Of a DNA stretch of 57,778 nt, positions 49,848 through 57,778 are shown piece by piece. Every line of letters begins with the position of its first letter. Position 1 is the first letter of the stretch. The DNA is from a virus, in IMG/VR virus record IMGVR_UViG_3300032164_000017, positions 1-57,778 of that record; one strand, written 5' to 3'. The translations under genes and the position numbers were made by a program. The notes under the pieces were generated by a model. The model was not told where the DNA came from and did not search any database. It saw only the letters and a program-made list of their open reading frames with translations.

Positions 49848-51265
49848 CAGACAGCCTTTCCTGTATCTGTGCCGCCGACCTTCCACGTGCCCGTGTCGTA
49901 GTCGTACGTCAAGATACTACCCGCGACCGCTGTGGGTTTGCTCGCCAAGGCGTTAGCTTGTTGTGCCGTTTGCGCTGAACTCTTCCCGACGATGCTGCTC
50001 AGCGTTGTGGCTTGTCCTTCGGCTTGTTTGTAGATAGCTCTTCGACTTTGCGCTTGCATACCCGTGGCACGTTGAAGCGCAACAAGCTTATCACGTTGTG
50101 ACTGGAGGAGTGCTCGCTGACCGGGGTTACTACTCCGTGCCATTGCGGCAGACAGATCCGAGATGCCCTTGAACTCGGATGGGTCCAATTTTGCCACGAA
50201 GACATCCGTGGCAAGGTTGAACCGCATCTTGTTCATCATGTTCCAGAGCTGGTCCCACCCGGAAACCGCTGTCTTCAAGAAGTCATTACCGGGTAAACCC
50301 CGTTCTCCCGGTGGAATGTCGAACTGGGCTGTGGCGTCTACTTTGGTGAGTCGATGTTTACCTTTCGCACGTGCTTTCTCGGAGAACACAGCCGCTTCAG
50401 CTGAGTCACTAGGGTAAAACACATCACGATGTTGAATGTAGCCACCCCTGTGTGCTGCAACCTGCTGACGGATAGGCCCGTTCTCTCGACGTGCGTAGAA
50501 GTGTTCAATGGCAGGTTGTGCCGTCTCGAGTTTCTTGCATACGATGGCAAGCGCCAGCATTTGCCGATCGGTGTAGGGCATCAGTGCAGCTGACTTGTAC
50601 TTGCCGTTGGGTAGCCGTGGCTTACACAACGCGGGTTCCAATTCGAATCCGATACTAACCGCGTTGTTCCCAAACTTCGTCATTTGAATCTCGCCACCGC
50701 CATGGAAGGCTAGATCGTTCGCATCTACACTCCACACCACATCACCGCGGCGACTCACACAACAATGAATCGAAGTGCGGCTTTCGGGTGGGCGCGGTTT
50801 CTCAAGGGTTAAGCCGCACAGCTGAGTGATACCTGCGAACCAGCGATTAGGGTGATGACCGTTCTCATCTCCGGGTGGTTTTTGTCCGTTAGGGTTGTTT
50901 TTGTACCAACCGTAATCCCAGGTGTACCCGAATGAGTGAAAGAACAACCAGGACCAAGCACGTAGTTTGCCATGTGGCGTTACTTTGTAACAACCTTCCG
51001 ACGGAGGAAGGTAAGCCCAGTTGAACTTCTGGGGATGATTGGTGAGTCCTTCGCCACTGATGATGTAACGTGGGTCTGAAGAGGTTTTCGCAGCTTCGCG
51101 TACTCCTCGGTATACGTCACGATTCCTATTGAAATACCTCTGGAGATCGCGCATGCGTTTACTGACGATGCGATCGATCTCGCCACTACTGAGAATCCAG
51201 GACCCACCAGCGGGTACTCCGCGGCCTCCTCCTTCTTCGCGATAGCTTTTCTTGCTCGAAGGCAT
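49847..51265 (-). CDS. Virion-associated amidase (tail lysin)
   Basis: 472 aa. Residues 100-290 match amidase_2: H110 (WLFFHSFGY), SIHCCVSRRGDVVW with H167, AFHGGG with H188, NAVSIGFELE, and IQHRDVFYPS with H279. The long C-terminal half is helical and Gln/Ala-rich and may anchor it in the baseplate. Because it lies between hub and gp25-like genes it is likely carried in the particle, to open peptidoglycan at entry, while the 417-aa amidase at 6.5 kb serves lysis. Confidence 0.8.
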   Translation of the reverse strand: MPSSKKSYREEGGGRGVPAGGSWILSSGEIDRIVSKRMRDLQRYFNRNRDVYRGVREAAKTSSDPRYIISGEGLTNHPQKFNWAYLPPSEGCYKVTPHGKLRAWSWLFFHSFGYTWDYGWYKNNPNGQKPPGDENGHHPNRWFAGITQLCGLTLEKPRPPESRTSIHCCVSRRGDVVWSVDANDLAFHGGGEIQMTKFGNNAVSIGFELEPALCKPRLPNGKYKSAALMPYTDRQMLALAIVCKKLETAQPAIEHFYARRENGPIRQQVAAHRGGYIQHRDVFYPSDSAEAAVFSEKARAKGKHRLTKVDATAQFDIPPGERGLPGNDFLKTAVSGWDQLWNMMNKMRFNLATDVFVAKLDPSEFKGISDLSAAMARSSNPGQRALLQSQRDKLVALQRATGMQAQSRRAIYKQAEGQATTLSSIVGKSSAQTAQQANALASKPTAVAGSILTYDYDTGTWKVGGTDTGKAV

Positions 51266-51271
51266 GGAGTA

Positions 51272-51985
51272 CTACCGCTTCCTCTTCAGAGCGTCCTCGA
51301 AGAGGTCTTTCATCTTTCGCTTCTGATATGAGAGTTGACCTTGCGTCATTTTGAACTTACGCATCAACTCTGTATTCGAAAGCGTCTCCGCGCCTCCGTA
51401 GCCCGTGACATGTTCGAAGAGCTGTTGGTGTTCTGGTGACATGTCGTAATAAACAAAGCCAACGATCGGGTCTTCGGTGTCTGCGATGGGAAAAGCTGAC
51501 GGGTTGAACTCACCCGAGGTGAGTAGTTCTCGTCGATTGTGGGCTCTTCGAAATTCTTCTGTCCGCGTGTTTGACCACCCCAGGTGATCCGCGAGTTCTG
51601 AACTGGTGGGTTCTCGTCCCAATTCGTTGTTAAGCTGCTCTTGACCCACGCTGAACGTGGTCATGCTTACCGCTTTGTGTTCGGGCAGCCTCGCCGCTTG
51701 GGTGTGCGTATACACCGTGCGACTGAGCTTCTGGAGCTGGTTCGTCACGTGCGTGGCCAGTGCTGCGCCTCGATTCGGGTCATACGTGCGAATGGCTTCT
51801 ACGGCGAGAGCCTTAGCACGCGTCTCGAGCATGGACCGTGCGAGTGTCCCACCCCAGCGGTTCACGGCTTGCGTGGTCACGGGTTGCAAATGGTTCAACA
51901 GCTGTTGAAGGTCGTGATCGCTCTTGGTACGATTCCATTGCTGCCAGAGACGTACATCTTCAGCCTTTGTGGACGTCATGGTCAT
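51272..51985 (-). CDS. Sigma-70-like factor encoded in the tail gene cluster
   Basis: 237 aa from the ATG at 51985 with AAGGTGA; it overlaps the hub gene stop (ATGA). The middle reads as sigma regions 2-3: AVEAIRTYDPNRGAALATHVTNQLQKLSR, then ARLPEHKAV and LGREPTSSELADHLGWS. The C terminus has a region 4-like helix-turn-helix (SNTELMRKFKMTQGQLSYQKRKMKDLFEDAL). It lacks the zinc insertion of the sigma at 10.6 kb. It may be a late regulator or a virion-packaged factor; its place in a structural operon favours late expression. Confidence 0.7.
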   Translation of the reverse strand: MTMTSTKAEDVRLWQQWNRTKSDHDLQQLLNHLQPVTTQAVNRWGGTLARSMLETRAKALAVEAIRTYDPNRGAALATHVTNQLQKLSRTVYTHTQAARLPEHKAVSMTTFSVGQEQLNNELGREPTSSELADHLGWSNTRTEEFRRAHNRRELLTSGEFNPSAFPIADTEDPIVGFVYYDMSPEHQQLFEHVTGYGGAETLSNTELMRKFKMTQGQLSYQKRKMKDLFEDALKRKR

Positions 51986-54669
51986 CGGCTCACCTTGACT
52001 GAAGAGTAGATTCTCGCACGATAATCGAGCAAAATCTTGTCCCATTCTGCTCGAAGCACTGGAAAATCTTCAGCAACGGCAGTGGGTGCACTCCCCTGGA
52101 GCCCTTGTTCTTCATTGGTTGCTTTGGTCGCGTCTACTGCACCTTTGAGCTTGCGAATGCGCACGTAGTAGCGGGCTGAGTGCGCAGAAGACCCATCGTC
52201 GTACGCCATGTCATCGATGGGCGTCTCGCGCATCCCGTTGATGAAGATGATGTACTCTTCGAGTGTGCAGATGGGGCGTGCACAGTACTGCATGGCGGCA
52301 TCGTAACTATCAAAGTAAGGCTCGTAGCCGGGCTTCGGAACGATGTCCTTGGTTGCGGATAGGTTATGCGACAGTCCTTGTTTGCGCTTGGCGGGGTCAG
52401 TGATACGCGCAATCTCACTGGTGATACTCGCAAGCGCTGCTTTTACGATTTCGGGAGTCACATCTTCAGCGGATGTGAGCGTGGACCCCGCAGTCGCGAG
52501 CGCTTCACGAATACCTACTGTCTGTATTTTGCCCCCCTGTTCACTATCCCCTACGGACAAAACCTTCGCGGCTACTTGTAGCGAACCGTAAGCTTCGAGC
52601 ACCTTCTTAGCGCCTTCCAAATCCACTTTGCGCTTTTTGATGGTCTCTTCGTTCAAACCCTCGATGGTGATGTCCTCAAGTGTGCCATCCGCTTTCACGA
52701 ACGAGAGCAGATCACGATACTGGAACACCGCAGGCCGGGTTACGGGATCAGGACGACGGTAAAAGAGGGCCTGGTAGAACTGGTCAGCGCGGCTGAAGTG
52801 TTGGATGACGTCACGGATCTCCGGAATCGGTTCGGGAGGTGCAGCTGCTGTTGCGAGTCCAATACGATTCGTGATCGCAGGGCTCTCCATCTCGTTGGCA
52901 ATATCCTGGAAGAACTCATAGATGGTACGGGCATAGCTGAAGTTCGCCGATGTGCCTACGCCATTCGCGGAGAACTGCTGAGTAACGTTCATCAAATAAC
53001 CAATCACGTGCATCTTCGCCTGGAAATCATCGAAGATCATCATAGGAAAGCCCGGTACGAGATAAGGATGAAACGCACACTCTGCGGCGCCGCCACGTTG
53101 CGAGTAGACCTGTCGGAAGAACTCGTACTGCGCGTAGAGAATGTAAAGATCCTGATCCGTGACTGACGTACCCGTCTCGGGAACCACGGACTTGTCTGTG
53201 CCTGTTGCGACGGGTTTTCCTGTAGGTACTCCGCTTCCTTGATTCTGAGATGCGAAATACATCAACCACGGAGGTGCAGGGTAGCGCGCTGTCACAGGTC
53301 CCTTGAAGAACTCTTCTGGCCAAAGAAGGAGGTTCTTACCGGTCTCGTTGGGTGTTACACCTTTGCGCTTGTCTTGATATTTTTTGTCGGCTTCTGGTGG
53401 ATACGCTCGCGCCAGTGCGTTGAGGAAGAATTCCTTGGTCTTGGTCTTCGTCTGCGCTGCGGTGAGGTTAACAAGCGCACTGTCCTCGAAGTAGAGCCGC
53501 GTGGGCTGCGTAGCATAGTTCTCATTGTACTGAATGGAGGGCGTCATCGAGGGGAAGATGACGTTGCAGCACGGGGGTAGCCCAAAGAACATCTGCGGCT
53601 TGACAAAATAGTTGGTTAGCCGCACTGGTTTTTTCGGATCGATCAATCCTGCATCATGTGCACCCGGTTTGAAAAAGCTCTCCGGCATGAAGAGGCCGGT
53701 CTGCTTTGGTGTGACAAGCTGGGGACGTCCAAAGATAGACCCGTTGGTGTAGGTGCCCACAGCTGCTGCCGTGGGAAGCATCGCGAGTTCCATGTTCACG
53801 GTGTCGAGCACTTGCTTCAGGATCGTATAGATCGACCCACCCGACATCTCAGACACGACGTGATTCTCAATGGCTTTGACCGCTTGCTCGGATTGGACCG
53901 CGCGCAGGATCGGGAAGATCCCTGCGGGCTGGTTCGCAACAGGATCACCTGTCGCATCATGCTGTTCATCGAGAAACGGCAGCGCGACCCATTTGTTATG
54001 GAATTGTTGTCTTCTCGTCCAGCGCGAGAAGAAGTTCACGGCTGGTACGCATTTCTTGTCTTTAGGTGCGTTGTCCGCAATGAGTCCCCGAACTACGTTG
54101 TACGCAAGATCGAAGGGTCGCGTGATGTATCCCTGGTCTCCCGTTGTGATCAAACCCTTCTTGAAAAGCGAATACGGGAACACCGCCGCAGCCTGGTTGA
54201 TCTGCGATGCGTCTTGCTTGGCACCCATGACACCGCTAGCTACGGTGTCCACATTGGTCATGTAGAACAAGAAGAGCTGCGTCCAAACCGCGATGTCCAT
54301 GAGGGCATGGAACGTGATCGCCCGGCCTCCAGAACTGTTGCTATAGCCCCAGCCTACGATCTCTCCTTCGAAGAGCAGTCGCCACGTTGGACGTGAAGGA
54401 TCGATGTACTCATCCAGGAAGAAGAGCACAATCGGTACGCGATCCTGCGCTCCGAAACGTTGAAGCGCGGTGTCCGGGAACATCGTGATCTGTGCTTCAG
54501 GGATCTTCCACACCCCGTAGCTCACCGTTGCTGATGTGATGGGGCACTCGATGCCTGCGATGTAACAGAGAACCGGTGCGCGGTGTGGGAGGTTACTCGA
54601 GAAGGTCACACCATTGCGTGTTCCGCTTCGGTAAACAACGGGGTCATAACTCTGCGTGGTCCCCGGCAT
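51982..54669 (-). CDS. Probable baseplate hub/tail protein
   Basis: 895 aa. The ATG lies just after the stop of the Ig-repeat gene. The first 150 residues resemble hub proteins of the gp27/gpD kind: a strand-rich start, then WRLLFEGEIVGWGYSNSSGGRAITFHALMDIAVW. The remainder is an unrecognised mix of beta and helical parts with a Lys/Glu-rich C terminus. Its neighbours (Ig-repeat protein, amidase, gp25-like) fit a central tail component. Confidence 0.65.
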   Translation of the reverse strand: MPGTTQSYDPVVYRSGTRNGVTFSSNLPHRAPVLCYIAGIECPITSATVSYGVWKIPEAQITMFPDTALQRFGAQDRVPIVLFFLDEYIDPSRPTWRLLFEGEIVGWGYSNSSGGRAITFHALMDIAVWTQLFLFYMTNVDTVASGVMGAKQDASQINQAAAVFPYSLFKKGLITTGDQGYITRPFDLAYNVVRGLIADNAPKDKKCVPAVNFFSRWTRRQQFHNKWVALPFLDEQHDATGDPVANQPAGIFPILRAVQSEQAVKAIENHVVSEMSGGSIYTILKQVLDTVNMELAMLPTAAAVGTYTNGSIFGRPQLVTPKQTGLFMPESFFKPGAHDAGLIDPKKPVRLTNYFVKPQMFFGLPPCCNVIFPSMTPSIQYNENYATQPTRLYFEDSALVNLTAAQTKTKTKEFFLNALARAYPPEADKKYQDKRKGVTPNETGKNLLLWPEEFFKGPVTARYPAPPWLMYFASQNQGSGVPTGKPVATGTDKSVVPETGTSVTDQDLYILYAQYEFFRQVYSQRGGAAECAFHPYLVPGFPMMIFDDFQAKMHVIGYLMNVTQQFSANGVGTSANFSYARTIYEFFQDIANEMESPAITNRIGLATAAAPPEPIPEIRDVIQHFSRADQFYQALFYRRPDPVTRPAVFQYRDLLSFVKADGTLEDITIEGLNEETIKKRKVDLEGAKKVLEAYGSLQVAAKVLSVGDSEQGGKIQTVGIREALATAGSTLTSAEDVTPEIVKAALASITSEIARITDPAKRKQGLSHNLSATKDIVPKPGYEPYFDSYDAAMQYCARPICTLEEYIIFINGMRETPIDDMAYDDGSSAHSARYYVRIRKLKGAVDATKATNEEQGLQGSAPTAVAEDFPVLRAEWDKILLDYRARIYSSVKVSR

Positions 54670-54671
54670 GA

Positions 54672-56990
54672 TTAGCTCAACGCATTCTGTTCGAGGACCT
54701 TGGCCAGGCACACCATGACACATGCAAGCGGCACAAGATCATTGGGCTGGTCTGTGCGCAGGTACGACCAGAGAAGCTCACGATGCTCTTTGGGCAAACC
54801 TAGCGCAGTCAGTTCAGCGAGAGCTGCATTAAGCAATCCCGGTTTACGGCGTAAAGCAGCGTCGATCTGAATCGCCGTATGCTTGTAGCAGAGCTTCGCT
54901 GCCTTCTCAGCAGCTGTGGGGGTCGGTGCGAGGTTGCGCAGCAACGCCCCTAGTTCGCCCAGGTTGGCACGTAGATAGATGTGCCGAATGGCCTTGATAG
55001 GATCAGGACGTGCCTGGACTACCGTGAGCAAGTATTGGCGCAACTGTTCCGTGTAGTACAACGTTGAGGCCGCGTGGTCATAGGGAACAAGCAACGATGT
55101 TTCAAAGTCATTGATCGGTCCCGTGAAACACGTGGGATCCACGTTGACCAGGAATGTCCAGGTAGACGTAACAGGAACGCCTGTGAGGTCTGCAATGCTT
55201 ACACGCACCGTTACTTCAGTACCGTAAGGAATATCTGTTTCTTTATCAACAACCACATCCCAACCGTTGAACAGATTGGCTACGATGGAACTTGCGGGAC
55301 CATTCCAGCCAACTTGGAACACGCCATTTTCGATCGCGACTTCGGTGCCTGCGGTTATTTGAATGGACGCCTTCACAACCAGAATGTTGTCCCAGCACGT
55401 AAATCCGATATGTGTAGCGGGTGCAATGTTTTCCCCAAGTGGGAACTCATCTTCGATCACAGGTTCGGTAGCGTCCGATACCTGGAACGTGTAGCTCGTA
55501 TCGAGATGATTGGGCACCGTCGCGAGGTCATCTGCGACCACCCGGATTGTGTTTGTAAGGATAGGAAGAGGATCATTTGGATTGATGAGGTACCGGTACC
55601 CTCCACTAATGGGTGTCCGCGACACCACAAAGCCAGGTTGCTGTACCTGATTTTGATACGCGATGGTTCCGTTGACATAGATCTGGACACTATCAGCTTT
55701 GACACCGGCACCATCGTCCAACACATCCAGTTGAACATTGGTGAATGGATAGACATCGAGTTGGCCAGGTATGGGGTCTTCGTTGTCGAGGTAAGGCGCA
55801 TCCGCATCCAGCGTGCGGAATGCGTACGACGTATCCAGCACGTTGGGAGGTGACTCGAAGTCCGTTGCATAGACTTCAACGGTGACCGTTTGCCACGACG
55901 AGAAATCCGTGTTCGGATTGATGACGTAGCGCCATCCTGTGGGCAGATGCGTTGCCGCGACTGCGAAACCCGGCTGCGCTGTTTGTGATTGCCACGCAAT
56001 TACACCAGCAACCGTAATCACTACGGACGCTTCATCAACATCAGAATCATTGTCGAGAATTTCAAGGGTGATGTTGGTATTGCGCGCGACGTCTGTATCG
56101 CCACCTGCGGGAACTACGTTGTCCAGATGCGGAATGGACGTGTCTGCGATGCGGAACTGGTAGAGCGTGTCGAGAACATTCGTGATGACCGCGAGGTCTT
56201 CTGCGTAGACACGTACATCTACGACTTGATACGACGTGAAAGGAGCCGTCGGATCTATCGTAATGCGATAACCTAGCGGCTGTGTGATGCGTGCAGATGA
56301 AGGTCCATTGTATGGTGCCACAAAGGAGTCTGTGTCACCTCGATACGCAAGTGCCCCTTCGATGTAAACACGTACCGTCGAGAGATTCACACCCTCGCCG
56401 TCATCGTGGATGTCCACTTGTACATTCGTCGATGGCGGATTGGGTACCCAAGGAGGTGCCGCGGCGGGATACTGATCATCGATGTAGGGTGGCACCAGGT
56501 CGGGATAAAAGTCGTTGGTCAGATCCTCCTGCATGCCGGGGTAACCCGACGTGAACATGCGGATGTCAGACGGGGTGGTGTACGTCGTCCGCTGCTGGCC
56601 GGTGAAGTCAGTCGTCTGCAACGTGATGACGTTCCCTTGGAAGTCCATCACTCCGCCAGCGAAGCAGGTCACCCGATAGGAGAAGACCTGCTGGTTGGCG
56701 GTCGCCAGATCGATGGTCGTGTCGTTGATCCAGATGGTCCGCACGACCTCGAGCGGCTCACCACCGGACACCTTGGCGATGGCGAAGCTTGCAAGGTCCA
56801 GCGTCGCAGCGTGGTAGACACTGCCTGCCTGCCGGTACTCCAGCATGAGCTTGCGGTCGAAGACCAGCCGCACGGTGTTGGGATCGGTGCTGGTCGCGGA
56901 TACCAGGACTGGACCCGTGAGTCCACCGCCTGCCGCGATGGTCTGCTTCTCGACCGCCCAACCGATGCTGTTGTAGAGCGTGAGGCTCAT
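54672..56990 (-). CDS. Virion protein with tandem Ig-like repeats
   Basis: 772 aa. From about residue 165 to 590 there are four units of about 100-110 residues, each built around P(H/Y)(I/L)D, TNV/ITL, LDDGAGV or DNDSDV, a VxVYVxGxxAYQ strand, GWRYxINP, and PNVLDTxYxF. These are bacterial Ig-like beta-sandwich repeats, common on phage surfaces for weak carbohydrate binding. The first 150 residues are a separate beta domain; the last 150 are helical. The N-terminal end is richer in G+C than the rest, the change falling near 56,500. Confidence 0.75.
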   Translation of the reverse strand: MSLTLYNSIGWAVEKQTIAAGGGLTGPVLVSATSTDPNTVRLVFDRKLMLEYRQAGSVYHAATLDLASFAIAKVSGGEPLEVVRTIWINDTTIDLATANQQVFSYRVTCFAGGVMDFQGNVITLQTTDFTGQQRTTYTTPSDIRMFTSGYPGMQEDLTNDFYPDLVPPYIDDQYPAAAPPWVPNPPSTNVQVDIHDDGEGVNLSTVRVYIEGALAYRGDTDSFVAPYNGPSSARITQPLGYRITIDPTAPFTSYQVVDVRVYAEDLAVITNVLDTLYQFRIADTSIPHLDNVVPAGGDTDVARNTNITLEILDNDSDVDEASVVITVAGVIAWQSQTAQPGFAVAATHLPTGWRYVINPNTDFSSWQTVTVEVYATDFESPPNVLDTSYAFRTLDADAPYLDNEDPIPGQLDVYPFTNVQLDVLDDGAGVKADSVQIYVNGTIAYQNQVQQPGFVVSRTPISGGYRYLINPNDPLPILTNTIRVVADDLATVPNHLDTSYTFQVSDATEPVIEDEFPLGENIAPATHIGFTCWDNILVVKASIQITAGTEVAIENGVFQVGWNGPASSIVANLFNGWDVVVDKETDIPYGTEVTVRVSIADLTGVPVTSTWTFLVNVDPTCFTGPINDFETSLLVPYDHAASTLYYTEQLRQYLLTVVQARPDPIKAIRHIYLRANLGELGALLRNLAPTPTAAEKAAKLCYKHTAIQIDAALRRKPGLLNAALAELTALGLPKEHRELLWSYLRTDQPNDLVPLACVMVCLAKVLEQNALS

Positions 56991-56991
56991 G

Positions 56992-57774
56992 TCAACCTAC
57001 CGCCATGGAGAGGGGCTGGTGTGCGTCGTCCTGGAAGCCCTTCCAGTAGATCGTGTGCGTCGTGCGATTCACAGCCCAGATTCTGTCTGGCCTGGCCATG
57101 CCCACGATCAAGATGGGCGTCGCGCCATCGGTCGCGAGCTTGACCGAGGAGATCGTAGCGTAGTCACCAAGGACCTCGTGCGTGGCCCCCGAGCCCACCT
57201 TCCCGTAGAAGAGAGTCGAGATGCCCGTGGCGAGGTCCATGACGTAGACGCCCTCGTTGCGCGCATAGAAGAGCAGGCCAGCAGCATCATCGAGAGTCAT
57301 GGAGTCTTGGGCCAACGCTCCGTTCGTGCCGGAGTCCACCGACCCCGCAAGGGTGTACTCGTGGTCCTCGAGCCACGTACCGCCACCGCCTCCCAGGACC
57401 GTGGACCAGTTCGAGTAGTGTGTGATCCAGAGCTTGACCCGGTTGTGCGCGAGGATGTCCTTGGACGTCGGACGGAAGATCGCCCAGCTCGTGGCCACGG
57501 TCTGCGTACCGATGCCATAGTCGGGCGTGTTGAGGTGTGCGTTGCCCGTGCCCTCGAACTTCCACCGCTCCCACTTGGACAGGTACACACCGCCGTTGTT
57601 GGCGATCAGACGGTACTGGAAGCCGCCATCGTGAAGGATGTCGCACCAGTTCGCACGGTTGTGCTGAAACTGCCAGTTGTCGAAGTGCGACGCGGTGACA
57701 CTGCGAGCGGAGTTCCTGAATGCGATGCAACCGTTGGCCGAATCTCTCGGCCACACACCAGTCGTCAGCTCCAC
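56992..57774 (-). CDS. Tail or structural protein, 5' end probably beyond the window
   Basis: 260 aa visible. The frame is open to the right edge; the GTG at 57774 is the first possible start but nothing marks it as real. The sequence is Trp/Gly-rich and beta-like (WERWKFEGTGNAHL, TWLEDHEYTLAG), with LLFYARNEGVYVMDLATGISTL resembling one blade of a propeller. It is strongly G+C-rich with G/C-ending codons. Its end overlaps no gene and leads directly into the Ig-repeat gene. Confidence 0.6.
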   Translation of the reverse strand: MELTTGVWPRDSANGCIAFRNSARSVTASHFDNWQFQHNRANWCDILHDGGFQYRLIANNGGVYLSKWERWKFEGTGNAHLNTPDYGIGTQTVATSWAIFRPTSKDILAHNRVKLWITHYSNWSTVLGGGGGTWLEDHEYTLAGSVDSGTNGALAQDSMTLDDAAGLLFYARNEGVYVMDLATGISTLFYGKVGSGATHEVLGDYATISSVKLATDGATPILIVGMARPDRIWAVNRTTHTIYWKGFQDDAHQPLSMAVG

Positions 57775-57778
57775 GTTG

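Overview
The window is part of the genome of a large tailed double-stranded DNA phage. It carries terminase large subunit, portal, baseplate proteins (J-like, gp25-like and hub-like), a beta-helix tailspike, replication proteins and lysis proteins. Baseplate J plus a gp25-like protein point to a contractile-tail (myovirus) particle. Capsid, sheath, tube and tape-measure genes are absent, so the genome extends well beyond both edges; genes are cut at both ends. Base composition is about half G+C by eye, with a few clearly G+C-richer patches. A signal-peptide/coiled-coil pair and two amidases suggest a Gram-negative host. I cannot name the host.

Layout. 1-2.5 kb: the end of a plus-strand gene with a strong terminator, facing a minus-strand portal operon. 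2.6-10.6 kb, plus: SNF2-type helicase, Fe-S PD-(D/E)XK nuclease, amidase endolysin, small zinc proteins, dCTP deaminase and ParB. 10.6-11.4 kb, minus: a sigma-70 family factor with a zinc knuckle inside region 2. 11.6-20.9 kb, plus: a probable single-strand-binding-like protein, a second Fe-S nuclease, a primase-helicase fusion, and a family A DNA polymerase with an N-terminal uracil-glycosylase-like Fe-S domain. 20.9-21.7 kb: a gene-free stretch that reads as four tandem structured-RNA-like units. 21.7-23.2 kb, minus: terminase. 23.3-31.5 kb, plus: MoxR AAA+ ATPase, a metallopeptidase-VWA protein, a zinc protein, a retron-type reverse transcriptase and a large cysteine-rich protein, with two unknown minus-strand genes inserted. 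31.5-33.5 kb, minus: three related proteins, perhaps virion components. 33.6-39.5 kb, plus: RuvC, class II ribonucleotide reductase, small proteins, an SMR-like transporter and a zinc peptidase. 39.5-57.8 kb, minus: spanin-like pair, tailspike, baseplate, virion amidase, a second sigma-like factor, hub and an Ig-repeat protein.

The plus-strand blocks supply nucleotides (dCTP deaminase, NrdJ), replication (primase-helicase, polymerase, SSB-like protein), recombination and processing (RuvC, two nucleases, SNF2 helicase) and probably transcription switching (two sigma-like factors). The minus-strand blocks build and package the particle.

The parts I find least explained by known biology are the tandem RNA-like array at 20.94-21.67 kb, the MoxR/VWA/reverse-transcriptase block, the sigma factor with the zinc insertion, and the abrupt base-composition switches inside single genes. 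All calls are from reading the sequence; no database search was possible.
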